Assembly: GCF_001713395.1 (NCBI RefSeq)
Contig: NZ_CP016450.1
Coordinates: 2,356,001-2,420,000 of the forward strand
Length of the DNA: 64,000 nt
Source of the DNA: Sinorhizobium sp. RAC02
GTDB taxonomy: Bacteria; Pseudomonadota; Alphaproteobacteria; Rhizobiales; Rhizobiaceae
Reading direction: 5' to 3'
The first letter of the stretch is position 1, and each line of letters begins with the position of its first letter. Below are positions 8,021 through 16,204 of the stretch, piece by piece. The position numbers were made by a program, and so were the translations under genes. The notes below the pieces were generated by a model. The model saw only the letters and a list, made by a program, of their open reading frames with translations, had not been told where the DNA came from and made no database searches.

Positions 8021-8158
8021 TTATGCCGGGACTAGGCCGTCAGCATCGAGCCAGTGATCAGCGATGCGGGCCAGCCCCTTGCCGTCAGGCTGTACGACCT
8101 GGGCGTCGACGGTGCCGGTGATACCGGTGATGGGGCAACGAAGGTTCATTCCGATCAT
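8021..8158 (-). CDS. Small phage protein, 45 aa
   Basis: It begins MIGMNLRCPITGITGT and ends DHWLDADGLVPA. AAGGAAACC upstream of the ATG is a plausible ribosome binding site. The opening resembles that of the 75-aa protein at 6992-7219. It is the first gene of the leftward packaging operon in what remains. Its role is unknown. Confidence 0.55.
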   Translation of the reverse strand: MIGMNLRCPITGITGTVDAQVVQPDGKGLARIADHWLDADGLVPA

Positions 8159-8294
8159 GTCGGTTTCCTTTGCGGGTTCGCTTGTGCTTGGGGGAACGAT
8201 GGGCTGGTGGGCGTGATGGCATCGCCTATCGACTCCCGTGCAATTTCGTTCCATCCTTCCTCGCGAAGCATCGGATACACTTGGAGGGGATGGA

Positions 8295-8525
8295 ATGAGC
8301 AGCAATCTGACCGACGCGAAGACGTATTTTGAAGGTCTAGTGTCCAAGCACAAAGCAGAGATCGCCATCCTCGACCTTGGACGCACCAAGCAAATTACCA
8401 GCGACAACGCGGGTGGATGGGTGGACACTGCCCCTGAACTTCGGGCGCTGTATGAGGCGACTTTGAAGCACTATGAAGACCAACTGGCCTACGTGAACCG
8501 CGAGCTAGCCGCCGGCAAGGAATAA
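8295..8525 (+). CDS. Hypothetical helical protein, 76 aa
   Basis: The ATG at 8295 follows GGAGGGG closely. The protein is predicted to be a helical hairpin (TYFEGLVSKHKAEIAIL, RALYEATLKHYEDQLAYVNR). It stands alone, opposite in direction to the packaging genes, so it is probably a phage accessory gene. I do not recognise it. Confidence 0.65.
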   Translation: MSSNLTDAKTYFEGLVSKHKAEIAILDLGRTKQITSDNAGGWVDTAPELRALYEATLKHYEDQLAYVNRELAAGKE

Positions 8526-8695
8526 CTTCCGCTGAGAAGCCGGACGGTTAAGCCCCGCTCTCGTTTCAGGCAGGCAGTAGCGAACCTCAAGACAACCCGA
8601 GGACGTGGCGAAGCCTCTCAATTGCCTCGTCCGAGCACCACTACCGTTTCGCTTTCGCCATGGCCGTGTCAAAGTCCCGTCAAATGGAGGAAGCG

Positions 8696-8941
8696 ATGAC
8701 CATCAAGCCTGTGAAATTTACCGTGAAGCAAACTGTTATGGTTGATGGGCACGAGGTCAGCGACGGAATCTATGTCGGGCAGAAGTTGTCCGATACCGAG
8801 ATCGAGCGTTCAATGAGCCGGAATGCATCCTATTTCCTGCACTTCGCACCGCCGAACGCTGAAGACGACCTGGCCCTGGTGCGGCGCTTCGATCTCGACG
8901 TCACCGAGTATGTGCAAAAGGGCCAGATCGTCGTCACCTAG
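8696..8941 (+). CDS. Hypothetical protein, 81 aa
   Basis: The start at 8696 (MTIKPVKFTVKQTVMVDG) has GGAGG 9 bases upstream; an ATG at 8660 is in frame but has no such site. The rest is mixed alpha/beta with a FDLDVTEYVQKGQIVV end. No family is recognised. It is the second of several small rightward genes between 8,295 and 10,261. Confidence 0.65.
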   Translation: MTIKPVKFTVKQTVMVDGHEVSDGIYVGQKLSDTEIERSMSRNASYFLHFAPPNAEDDLALVRRFDLDVTEYVQKGQIVVT

Positions 8942-9159
8942 GCTACGCGCAGATTGCAAGGCCGCACGAATGGTCGATGTGAACGCAGGCAATTTACCGA
9001 CGCGCGGACGGAGTGGACGCCCACCAGTTTTGAATATTCCTAGGCACCCGTATCATGCAGGCTCCTTGACGCTGCCGACGATCGGTAGGAAAATGGTTTC
9101 TTAACGCCGTCTGCAATCGCGCATTGCATCGCTTCGTGGCTAACCACTAGGTGGAACCC

Positions 9160-9297
9160 ATGAGTAACAGCGAAATGCCTCCAGACCGCCGAGGTCGCCG
9201 TCTAGTTCACTTTGCCCGAGAGGAAACCCTTGTGTTCCTCATCGCGGGCGGCGCGGCAGTTGCCTATTTGGTTATCGCCTTCGTCATAGGCCCCTAG
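9160..9297 (+). CDS. Single-pass small membrane protein, 45 aa
   Basis: An arginine-rich head (PPDRRGRRLVHF) is followed by one hydrophobic helix (LVFLIAGGAAVAYLVIAFVI). The upstream GTGGAACCC is a weak ribosome binding site. It would sit in the inner membrane with the N-terminus inside by the positive-inside rule. The function is unknown. Confidence 0.55.
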   Translation: MSNSEMPPDRRGRRLVHFAREETLVFLIAGGAAVAYLVIAFVIGP

Positions 9298-9364
9298 CGT
9301 CGACGTCCATAATAGCTTGGAACATCGGAAACGCGCGAGGGTTAGTGTTCAGGAGGAACTCCTG

Positions 9365-9463
9365 ATGGACCCCGATGCGCGCTTCAACCATGAACTCGCC
9401 ACCTACGTCATCGTGAACGTCACTCTCTCCGGACTGATCGCTTTGGGCTTCTGGCTGACTTGA
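9365..9463 (+). CDS. Very small membrane protein, 32 aa
   Basis: It has a strong AGGAGG 8 bases before the ATG, then MDPDARFNHELATYVIV and a hydrophobic end SGLIALGFWLT. Its ribosome binding site is among the best in the accessory region, which supports translation despite the size. The function is unknown. Confidence 0.55.
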   Translation: MDPDARFNHELATYVIVNVTLSGLIALGFWLT

Positions 9464-9689
9464 TTGGTTCCAGGCCCACGCCAGCATCGTACGGCCGAAG
9501 GCGTCCAAGAGGAGAGATTACCCGAGGTTATGCTGATTCCTCTGTGCTGGAGAGAAGGCGGTGGTAGCTGTGCCACTTACGAATTCGTTTCCTAGGCCAC
9601 CTGAATAGGCGTAGACTGAGGCATCATCAGCTTCCCCTGGCACGCTGTGACAGAGAGTTATATCGCGCTCCCGCCCATGGAGAAGCGCT

Positions 9690-9941
9690 ATGCCTAGATA
9701 TTTCTTCCACGTATTGGACGGCCGAGCAGCGATCGACGACAAAGGCCTCTTTCTTGCCAACGAAAGTCAAGCTCGGGTTGAAGCGCTTCGCGGCGCCAGT
9801 GAGATGCTGGCCGACGAAGAGATGAACATTTGGCTCGGAAACGAGTGGATGATGGCTGTCGTAGACGACGGCGGAAACGTCCTGTTCAAACTGAAGTTTT
9901 CAGTCGAACTCTTGAACCGCCCTGTAGCACTTGCTTCCTAG
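9690..9941 (+). CDS. DUF6894 family protein, 83 aa
   Basis: It begins MPRYFFHVLDGRAAIDDKG and contains EALRGASEMLADEEM and EWMMAVVDDGG, the pattern I know as DUF6894, a small family abundant in Rhizobiales with unknown function. The length is typical. It stands alone between other small accessory genes, with no sign of decay. Confidence 0.8.
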   Translation: MPRYFFHVLDGRAAIDDKGLFLANESQARVEALRGASEMLADEEMNIWLGNEWMMAVVDDGGNVLFKLKFSVELLNRPVALAS

Positions 9942-9985
9942 GCCAACTGCGCTTCGGGAGGCTTTCCCAACACGAGGAGTGAAGG

Positions 9986-10261
9986 ATGCCTGCCTACTTG
10001 ATCTGCTACGATGTTCAGAAGGTCGACAACTACGGTGCGATTGCGGAACAGTTGCGAGAATGGAAGTCTGTCCAGCCTATGGAATCACTTTGGCTTTGCA
10101 ACGTGCACTACGATGCCGTGACAATCCGTAAACTTCTGAAGCCACTTATTGGCGATAACGAGGGCCTTTTCGTCTGCGAAATCAAACCGTCGAGCGATTG
10201 GGCGGGTCTGAAAGTGCATAACGCCGTCACAGCTTGGGTCCGCGCGAACATCGGGCAATAA
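9986..10261 (+). CDS. SinR/Cas2-like fold protein, 91 aa
   Basis: It begins MPAYLICYDVQKVDNYGAIA with ESLWLCN in the middle, the layout of the small SinR/VapD/Cas2-like ferredoxin-fold family. Cas2 proteins share the strand-DYD-helix start; here it is CYDVQK. No cas1 and no CRISPR array are in the window, so a role in spacer acquisition is not supported. A small nuclease or toxin-like role is possible but unproven. GAGG lies 6 bases before the ATG. Confidence 0.7.
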   Translation: MPAYLICYDVQKVDNYGAIAEQLREWKSVQPMESLWLCNVHYDAVTIRKLLKPLIGDNEGLFVCEIKPSSDWAGLKVHNAVTAWVRANIGQ

Positions 10262-10422
10262 CCCCTCACCTTCGGCGCTTCCGAATTATGAGACCGGCGA
10301 CTTACCGTTTGTCCTGCCTGCTGAACTGAAAAAAGGGTGCATTTCCCCTATCGCGCCGAATGCAATCGTTCGGCTATGGGACCGGCAGCTGTCCAGCGCG
10401 AAGCATGGAGGGCGCAAGGAAT

Positions 10423-11325
10423 TCAGTCATCCCGATTGGGAAAATAGACCGTTTTGCGAAATTCATCAAGCGCTTCATCATGCTCCAGGCCATCAATTGC
10501 GGAGATTATTCCCAAAATTCTCTTTCGGGTGGGCTTTGGCAGGTTGCGAATGCACTCGTCAGCATAGGTTCGGAGCGATACAGTTCGCCCGCGCCCCTTC
10601 GGCAAGTGCCGCCCTAGATCTGCATTGAGCGTCTGCCGGCGCTTAAACCGCGCCTCCTCGACGTTCTGAGCTTTCTGGAAAAGGAACGCCTGGTGCCGAT
10701 CGAACATCGTGAGCATCAAGAACCGAACATCCTCTTCCGAAATGGTCATCGGCCGGTCAGCAACTGACACCACATCGATCACGCCTTCGATCTTGCGGAT
10801 GGCCTCGAACCCGCAACCCGGATCGCGCCGGATGAAGGCATAGCCGACGAGGAAAGGCAGGCGGCGGGATCGAAGCTTGCCGCCACGGTGTGGACGCCGC
10901 TCCTGCCAGAAGGCGGGCATGTAGACGTCTATCCTCTTCTCCCGAAGGTTCCGTTCCACGATGGTTTCAGCCACCCGATAATCCGGCGCGTCATGTATCT
11001 TCGCCGCCATCTTCTGCGCGCCAGGCGCAACCCGGACGGCATACCATTGCTCGGCGCGTCGACCCGAAAGCAGCAACGACTGCCAGTCGACCGTGACGGC
11101 GAAGCGCTTCTGCACGTCCGTCGTCACGATGGTGATCTCTTGCTCCTCCTGCACGGCCGGCAGGACGCGCCCCTTGTGGAAGCCAGCGGCGCGGACGGCG
11201 GCGTGGGACTGATCGAGGGTAAAGCCCTGGTCGATCATCTTCCAGCCTGCCATGCTGTCGGGAATGACGACGGCGAATCCAGCCTGTGCGCCGATCGGTT
11301 TCACGGTCTCTTGGTTGCTCTGCAT
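10423..11325 (-). CDS. NusG-like transcription antitermination protein, 300 aa
   Basis: Residues 1 to about 95 are an extension of unknown fold. About residues 95-190 resemble a NusG N-terminal domain: WYAVRVAPGAQKMAA, then ERNLREKRIDVYMPAFW, RRLPFLVGYAFI and IRKIEGVIDVVSV. NusG N-terminal domains bind RNA polymerase. The last 100 residues are basic and helical rather than a clear KOW domain. It is downstream of two small genes in the leftward early operon, so an antiterminator for phage genes is a reasonable inference. Confidence 0.75.
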   Translation of the reverse strand: MQSNQETVKPIGAQAGFAVVIPDSMAGWKMIDQGFTLDQSHAAVRAAGFHKGRVLPAVQEEQEITIVTTDVQKRFAVTVDWQSLLLSGRRAEQWYAVRVAPGAQKMAAKIHDAPDYRVAETIVERNLREKRIDVYMPAFWQERRPHRGGKLRSRRLPFLVGYAFIRRDPGCGFEAIRKIEGVIDVVSVADRPMTISEEDVRFLMLTMFDRHQAFLFQKAQNVEEARFKRRQTLNADLGRHLPKGRGRTVSLRTYADECIRNLPKPTRKRILGIISAIDGLEHDEALDEFRKTVYFPNRDD

Positions 11326-11338
11326 TCAATCAGCCTCT

Positions 11339-11614
11339 TCAATCAATGATCAGTGTGAAACGCGGTTTGGCGAAGCGACCAGCGTCTTGGCCGAAAAACG
11401 AGATCCTTCGCGCTGGCCGGACATCACAAGCTTTAGGCACGCATCGGGCGGCCGTGACGTTCGCGGCGTCTTCGGTAATAAACAGCTGGTCTGCCCAAGC
11501 CGTGCGCTGACCGGCATCGTCTTCCACGACGATGGCAAAGCCCTCTTCCACGCCCCTTCCGAGCGGGTCTAAGGTCCCATCACGTAGGCGCTGAAGCCTC
11601 ACCCTACCGAGCAT
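11339..11614 (-). CDS. Hypothetical phage protein, 91 aa
   Basis: The ATG at 11614 has AAAGGAG 7 bases upstream and overlaps the end of the previous gene by 16 bases. It begins MLGRVRLQRLRDGTLDPLG and ends FAKPRFTLIID. No family is recognised. The overlap and spacing mark it as a member of the leftward early operon. Confidence 0.6.
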   Translation of the reverse strand: MLGRVRLQRLRDGTLDPLGRGVEEGFAIVVEDDAGQRTAWADQLFITEDAANVTAARCVPKACDVRPARRISFFGQDAGRFAKPRFTLIID

Positions 11615-11913
11615 GAGAATCTCCTTTCCGATCGCGTCTTGATGAGGTTGCGGCGCTCGGCTGTCAGCTTCACCCATGCCGGCCGCCAGTTCGTGACCTT
11701 GGTGATGATCCTCGAAATTCGTTCGGGCGGATCGATGCAGAACCAGTCGCCGGAGGCGTCGAGGAAATACCGGCGCTGGTCCGCGTCGAAGCTCCCGACG
11801 AGGTCGGAGAACAGTAGCTCGCAGATCGTGCCATCCGGCTTGGCTTCCTTCATCGGGCGCCACGGATTTGCCCGGTCGTATGTCTCTCGGGCTTTGCGCT
11901 CTGCGATGGTCAT
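11599..11913 (-). CDS. Hypothetical phage protein, 104 aa
   Basis: It contains NPWRPMKEAKPDGTICELLF and RRYFLDASGDWFCIDPPE. These match a type of small protein I recall from rhizobial prophages, with no assigned function. It is mixed alpha/beta with no membrane segment. It precedes the 91-aa gene with a 16-base overlap. Confidence 0.7.
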   Translation of the reverse strand: MTIAERKARETYDRANPWRPMKEAKPDGTICELLFSDLVGSFDADQRRYFLDASGDWFCIDPPERISRIITKVTNWRPAWVKLTAERRNLIKTRSERRFSCSVG

Positions 11914-12050
11914 TCAGCAGCTACCAAAGAATTTATAGGCGTGTGCACGAGCGCCTTCTTGAAACTGAAAAACCGAGGAAATAAATCGTCGTCGGGCGCT
12001 GAATCACAGCGCCGTCCTTGTTGATCACCAACGTTTTCAGTGAGGTAGCA

Positions 12051-12353
12051 ATGACCTTGAAGCTGTTCGACCGACCAGTCTATCTGAAGGAACGCAGAGA
12101 CCTGATCCGGGAAATAACGTCGCTTGAGGATGCGATCGACTTTCTCGAAGAATGGCCCGCACGCGATCGTGACATAGTGCACGATGCGACCTTGAAGACC
12201 TGCTATATGGCGTGGGACGGACATAAGCCGTTGAAAGTTGCGCGCGACGCAATCCGATCCTTCGGCAAAAGCAAGGGCATCCTGGTAAAGTCGCCCGGGA
12301 TTCAGCCATGGATGATCAGAACGCGATCCGGCGGCGGACGCGTTTCCACATAG
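12051..12353 (+). CDS. DUF982 protein, 100 aa
   Basis: It shows the DUF982 pattern: an N-terminal strand LFDRPVYLKE, then EITSLEDAIDFLEEWP and the helical CYMAWDGHKPLKVARDAI. The family is common in Rhizobiales and of unknown function. AGGTAG lies just before the ATG. It points away from the leftward early genes and is flanked by them on both sides. Confidence 0.8.
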   Translation: MTLKLFDRPVYLKERRDLIREITSLEDAIDFLEEWPARDRDIVHDATLKTCYMAWDGHKPLKVARDAIRSFGKSKGILVKSPGIQPWMIRTRSGGGRVST

Positions 12354-12442
12354 TTGAGTTGTGGCGCTGGAGAGGCTGCAGGATGCGGCCTCTCGTTCCA
12401 GCCTCGGCGTCGCAACTCCGAGCATCGTATGCGCAAGCTGGC

Positions 12443-13270
12443 TCATCGAGCTATCTCCATCTCGATCCAGTTGGCGCCGTCGGTCGGTTCAAGGAGGTGC
12501 GCAGGCGCAGCACATCCGGCGTCGCCGGGGCGTGGACCCCATGCGGTCGGCCATTCGTTTTTCTGGCGGGCATAGTCGATGCGCTTCAGCCAGCGGTCGT
12601 CATCGATCGGGACTGGCGGCTGCGATGGGGCGGCGGCATCGTCCCAAGGCTGAGCGTTCAGCCAACGCGCGGCGTGCCGAACGAACTGGGGCTCTTTGCC
12701 TTCGACTTCCCGGGAGTAGGATTTGAGGGCATCGAGAATGATTTCGAGGGGGGTCAGCGATCGAGCTTTGGCGAAAGCCTTCAGCGCATCCTGCTTGTCC
12801 ACTTTCCGGGGATAGACCGGCCAGAACTGCTTTTCGAATTCAGTCCTGATTTCCTCATCGACCATCGCGCGCTTGCCGCGTGATGAGGGAATATCTTTTT
12901 TATTATCTGTATCTGTATCTGTCTCTGTCTCTGGTCTAGCATCCGCTTGCGCAGCGCTAGCAGGCGCTTGCATCGTGCTAGCAGGCGCTTGCAGATTTTC
13001 GAGAAAACCACATGAAATCAATGGTTCGAGCTTCGGCACCTTATCGAGGTACGCAACTCGCTTGAGGTATGCCGGATTGTTCGGCACTTCGCCGTTATTC
13101 CGCGACGCGATGAGCATGCACACAATTGCTAGCAGCTTGCTAGCATCGTCTAGCGTCACCCAATCCTCGCTAGCGAGCAGCGCGAAATGGAGCTTGATCC
13201 ACGGCGGATTGCGGTCTTTGTAGTGCTGGAATTGCTCCCAGTTCCTGACCCTGAGATTAGCGGCCGCCAT
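12443..13270 (-). CDS. Phage replication initiator-like protein, 275 aa
   Basis: It probably recruits the helicase to the phage origin. The ATG at 13270 overlaps the helicase stop as ATGA. Residues 1 to about 95 form the domain that begins NLRVRNWEQFQHYKDRNPPW, typical of phage replication proteins. A low-complexity linker (QAPASTMQAPAS, then TETDTDTDTD) follows. Then comes a helical C-terminal domain (FWPVYPRKVDKQDALKAFAK). The linker DNA holds tandem repeats that may be the origin. Confidence 0.8.
   Translation of the reverse strand: MAAANLRVRNWEQFQHYKDRNPPWIKLHFALLASEDWVTLDDASKLLAIVCMLIASRNNGEVPNNPAYLKRVAYLDKVPKLEPLISCGFLENLQAPASTMQAPASAAQADARPETETDTDTDNKKDIPSSRGKRAMVDEEIRTEFEKQFWPVYPRKVDKQDALKAFAKARSLTPLEIILDALKSYSREVEGKEPQFVRHAARWLNAQPWDDAAAPSQPPVPIDDDRWLKRIDYARQKNEWPTAWGPRPGDAGCAAPAHLLEPTDGANWIEMEIAR
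12893..12997. other. Candidate replication origin: iterons beside a pyrimidine tract
   Basis: Three tandem 21-base units lie at 12935-12955, 12956-12976 and 12977-12997; the last two share GCTAGCAGGCGCTTGCA. On the left is an A+T- and pyrimidine-rich tract at 12893-12933 (TTTTTTATTATCTGTATCTG and more). Iterons next to an unwinding element inside an initiator gene is the plan of the lambda origin in gene O. Further CTAGC-containing sites occur at 13120-13175. Function is inferred from arrangement only. Confidence 0.6.
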
Positions 13271-14706
13271 CAATGCCTCACTGCATTTCGGACAGCCGAG
13301 CACGCGACGTCGACGAACAGGTCAATGGTCTTGACCACGCCCATGCGCTGCTTGGCGATGATGAATTCAAGCTTGTTCTGGCAGTCGACGAGGCGGTCTA
13401 TCCGATCGGCCTCTGCCTCCGCGTTCTTGCCGCGCTCACGTTCGAGGTAATAGGATTCGCGATAGAGGAACGCGACCGTGTCGGCATCCTGTTCGATGGA
13501 GCCCGAATCTCTAAGGTCGGAGAGCATGGGCCGCTTGTCCTCACGGCTCTCAACGCCGCGGGAGAGCTGCGACAGGGCGACGATAGCCAGCCCTTCGTCC
13601 CTGCCCATGTTGCGCAGGCCAGCGGAAAGCTCGGCAACTTCGTTGACACGGTTACCGGAATACCGGCCCGACGCGGACAACAGTTGCAGATAGTCGACGA
13701 CGATAAGGTCGAGCGTCTGCCCAGCGCGCGCAGCATCCTCCCGCATTCGGTCGATCTTGACGCGCAGATCCGACAGCGTGAGGCCAGACTGCTGCTCAAT
13801 CCAGAGAGGAAGCTTTTCGCGGTCTTGGTTGGCGACGATCAGGGCGTCGAAGTCTCGCCGGGACACGCGGCCAGTGATCAGATCCGTGTATGGGACCTTC
13901 ACGTTCCAGTCATAAGCGATATCGGTTATTGCCCGCTTGACCAGCGTTTTCGCTTCCATCTCCAGGGAGATGAAGCCCACGCCCTTGCCGGATTTCGCCG
14001 CCTTGATCGACGTCGACAGCGCGAAGGCGGTCTTGCACATGCCGGGACGCGCGCCGATGACCACCATCTCGCCCGGATGCATGCCGCCGGTGGCGTAGTT
14101 GATATCGGTCAGGCCGTAGGTGATGCCGGTAACGCCGCCGCCCCGCTCCATCGCAGCTTCAATCTCGACCAGCGCCGCGTCAGTCGCCTCGTCGATCGAG
14201 AAGCGCGTCTTGCCGCGGCCACCGGCCTTCATGCCAGAGGCAATCTCGTCGAGCGCGCGTGTGGCGTCGCGGATCAATTCCACGGCACCGGCGGCGGGGC
14301 TTGCCGCCGCACTGGCGACAATCTCGGCTTCTTTCTTGACGGACACCCGCGCCCATTGCTGGATCAGGTTTGGTATCGTCTTGCTGAGGCCAGCGGCACC
14401 GTAGACAGTGTTCGAGGCGAGCTGTGCGAGGTAGGCTGACAGCGGCATCTTCACCAGCTTGGCCCACGCCTCGGCCTCTGCCGGCTCGAAAAGCTTGAAG
14501 ACAACGGCAAGCGAGACGGCTTTGAACCGCTCGTTCGCGGTCAGCATGTTCTCGAAGATGCGGCGGTGCAGCGGCTCAAGGAAATGGTCCGGCTTCACCC
14601 GGCTCTGCGCCGCAGACAGGTGACCGGCCATCAGGATTGCGCCGAGCACCTCCATCTCGAGTTCAGGGACGAACCCGGCGCTTTCCAAGTCGACGCCGGC
14701 AGTCAT
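13270..14706 (-). CDS. DnaB-like replicative helicase, 478 aa
   Basis: Predicted hexameric helicase for phage DNA replication. The N-terminal interaction domain covers about residues 10-150 (EMEVLGAILMAGHLSAAQ). The RecA-like motor follows, with Walker A at GARPGMCKT, Walker B at LIVVDYLQLLS, and the DLRDSGSIEQDAD motif. The Walker A glycine before the lysine is a cysteine (TGC instead of GGC), which may weaken ATP binding. It is coupled to the initiator gene by a one-base overlap. Confidence 0.9.
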   Translation of the reverse strand: MTAGVDLESAGFVPELEMEVLGAILMAGHLSAAQSRVKPDHFLEPLHRRIFENMLTANERFKAVSLAVVFKLFEPAEAEAWAKLVKMPLSAYLAQLASNTVYGAAGLSKTIPNLIQQWARVSVKKEAEIVASAAASPAAGAVELIRDATRALDEIASGMKAGGRGKTRFSIDEATDAALVEIEAAMERGGGVTGITYGLTDINYATGGMHPGEMVVIGARPGMCKTAFALSTSIKAAKSGKGVGFISLEMEAKTLVKRAITDIAYDWNVKVPYTDLITGRVSRRDFDALIVANQDREKLPLWIEQQSGLTLSDLRVKIDRMREDAARAGQTLDLIVVDYLQLLSASGRYSGNRVNEVAELSAGLRNMGRDEGLAIVALSQLSRGVESREDKRPMLSDLRDSGSIEQDADTVAFLYRESYYLERERGKNAEAEADRIDRLVDCQNKLEFIIAKQRMGVVKTIDLFVDVACSAVRNAVRH

Positions 14707-14879
14707 ATCGTGCCCTTTGCGCAGAAGAGGCGAACGAACTCACCATATGCTTTGCCTGCAACGAGAGCGTCGTTGAAATTCCGAGTGTCTTGGGCTTTGG
14801 CGGCGGCCTCGACGTACTTCTTCCAGGCCGCCTCCTGCCGCGCCAACTCGCGGTCCTTGAGGATGATGACGTTGCTCAC
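14703..14879 (-). CDS. Hypothetical helical protein, 58 aa
   Basis: The GTG at 14879 overlaps the preceding stop as GTGA, and the TGA at its end overlaps the helicase start. The sequence is helical and charged (LKDRELARQEAAWKKYVEAA). The function is unknown. Tight coupling on both sides argues that it is real. Confidence 0.65.
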   Translation of the reverse strand: MSNVIILKDRELARQEAAWKKYVEAAAKAQDTRNFNDALVAGKAYGEFVRLFCAKGTI

Positions 14880-15004
14880 GCGCGCACCCTCCGCAGAACT
14901 GGCACCTTGCGTGCCTTTGTTACTGCGTCGCACTCGTCGACGGCGTGGTCTATCCAGCCCTCCAGTTCGGAGCGGCGGAAGCTTTCGATGGCAAGGCTTC
15001 TCAT
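14876..15004 (-). CDS. Small hypothetical protein, 42 aa
   Basis: It starts at the ATG at 15004, overlapping the previous stop as ATGA, and ends overlapping the next GTG. The protein is MRSLAIESFRRSELEGWIDH followed by a basic end. The function is unknown. The double overlap in a chain of coupled genes is the evidence. Confidence 0.6.
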   Translation of the reverse strand: MRSLAIESFRRSELEGWIDHAVDECDAVTKARKVPVLRRVRA

Positions 15005-15813
15005 GTCGACGCCCTCCCGATGACGGAGAGCGTGGCGTCGATGAAGCGCGTCATCTCGCCGAAAATGCCCGCCTCTTGCTTTCGGAAAACATCAAGCGTG
15101 TTGTCTGCCGTGAGCGCCGCGGCCTTGAAGGCAATGCCGGCCATGGTGAAAGCTTCGGCATACGACACGGCGCGTGATGCCCGCTGCTGTTCATTTTTCG
15201 CGGCGTTGATGCGCTGAATGTATTTCTCAACGCCAGAGGCCTCGCGCAAGCGTGCGGTTTCGGCATAGTAGGCTTGGGATAGCGGCAGTTTTCTCCGATA
15301 TTTTGCGAGCACCTTTTGTTGTTCTTTCTGGTGCCTAGCCTGGGCGGCCGGCGTCCGGCCTTTGCGCGGGATTTCCCACGCCGTGATGACACGCTGGATT
15401 CCCTCGGGCGTTTCGACGCTGAAGCATGCCACCGGAGTGCTCTCGCGCATCTTTCGGGTCATCCGCGCAGTCAGGTCAGCGGTTGGCCGACGTATGAACC
15501 GGCCAGCTATATCCTTCTCCGCAGTTTTGCTGATCAGGCTGAAGCTGCGATCTGCGTTGGTGCCTCCCAGGATTTCCTCCGGCGCTGACGGCCAGCGGTG
15601 GCGCCACTCGTCGACGAGCCATTCAAGCGCATCTTCTGCTGTGGCGACTTCCGCGCACGCCGCGACAAACCTCTCGTATGCCGCCAAAAGAGCGGGGTTT
15701 TCCTGCGCGATCGTCGGCTCTATGCACGAATTTGCAGTAGCGGTGGCTGCCGGGATCGTGCTGGCGACAATGCCGGAAATCCCGGCGATGAACCTGCGTC
15801 GAGTCGTTTTCAT
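15001..15813 (-). CDS. Hypothetical protein with a Tat-like signal, 270 aa
   Basis: The N-terminus TTRRRFIAGISGIVASTIPA resembles a twin-arginine signal, followed by an alanine-rich stretch. The mature part is helical and charged, with ADLTARMTRKMRESTPVACF in the middle. The predicted export is odd for a gene in an early replication operon. I do not recognise a family. It is coupled to both neighbours by short overlaps. Confidence 0.7.
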   Translation of the reverse strand: MKTTRRRFIAGISGIVASTIPAATATANSCIEPTIAQENPALLAAYERFVAACAEVATAEDALEWLVDEWRHRWPSAPEEILGGTNADRSFSLISKTAEKDIAGRFIRRPTADLTARMTRKMRESTPVACFSVETPEGIQRVITAWEIPRKGRTPAAQARHQKEQQKVLAKYRRKLPLSQAYYAETARLREASGVEKYIQRINAAKNEQQRASRAVSYAEAFTMAGIAFKAAALTADNTLDVFRKQEAGIFGEMTRFIDATLSVIGRAST

Positions 15814-16085
15814 GACAGCGCCTCCAGCTTCCGCTCCACTGCAAGCTGAGTGTCTCTAACCATAAGCGCGCCCATTTCGAGGACGTGTTTGATGTCCTGC
15901 CGGACGACCTCGCCGACTTCATCGCTCCATTCCTCTGCGTCGTTCAAGGCGAGCGCGCACACGGTGAAGAGGGAGGAGAGATTGGCGATCTGATAGACCA
16001 CATCGTCACGCTGATAGGCTCCGGGCAGATGCCCGAGCGGGCTTGCCGCCGCTGGCGCGGCCGTGGTATCACTTGTGCTGTTCAT
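15810..16085 (-). CDS. Hypothetical helical protein, 91 aa
   Basis: The ATG at 16085 has AGGAAA 8 bases upstream. An in-frame GTG at 16208, with GGAGG upstream and overlapping the AlpA-like stop, would give 132 residues and cannot be excluded. The C-terminal part is helical (EEWSDEVGEVVRQDIKHVLE). The function is unknown. Confidence 0.65.
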   Translation of the reverse strand: MNSTSDTTAAPAAASPLGHLPGAYQRDDVVYQIANLSSLFTVCALALNDAEEWSDEVGEVVRQDIKHVLEMGALMVRDTQLAVERKLEALS

Positions 16086-16204
16086 ATCAATTTCCTGCCT
16101 GGGGGATTGGGTTGAGCCATGGCTCGGAACCGTTGGCGCGGTTGCCGGGCCTTTCTCGTTCTGGAGTTCCGCCGCCATCCGCGGTACTTGGCGGAATGAC
16201 GGTT

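Noticed and set aside
9284..9508. A 74-codon leftward frame
   Set aside because: It overlaps the well-supported 32-codon membrane gene on the other strand and shows no features.
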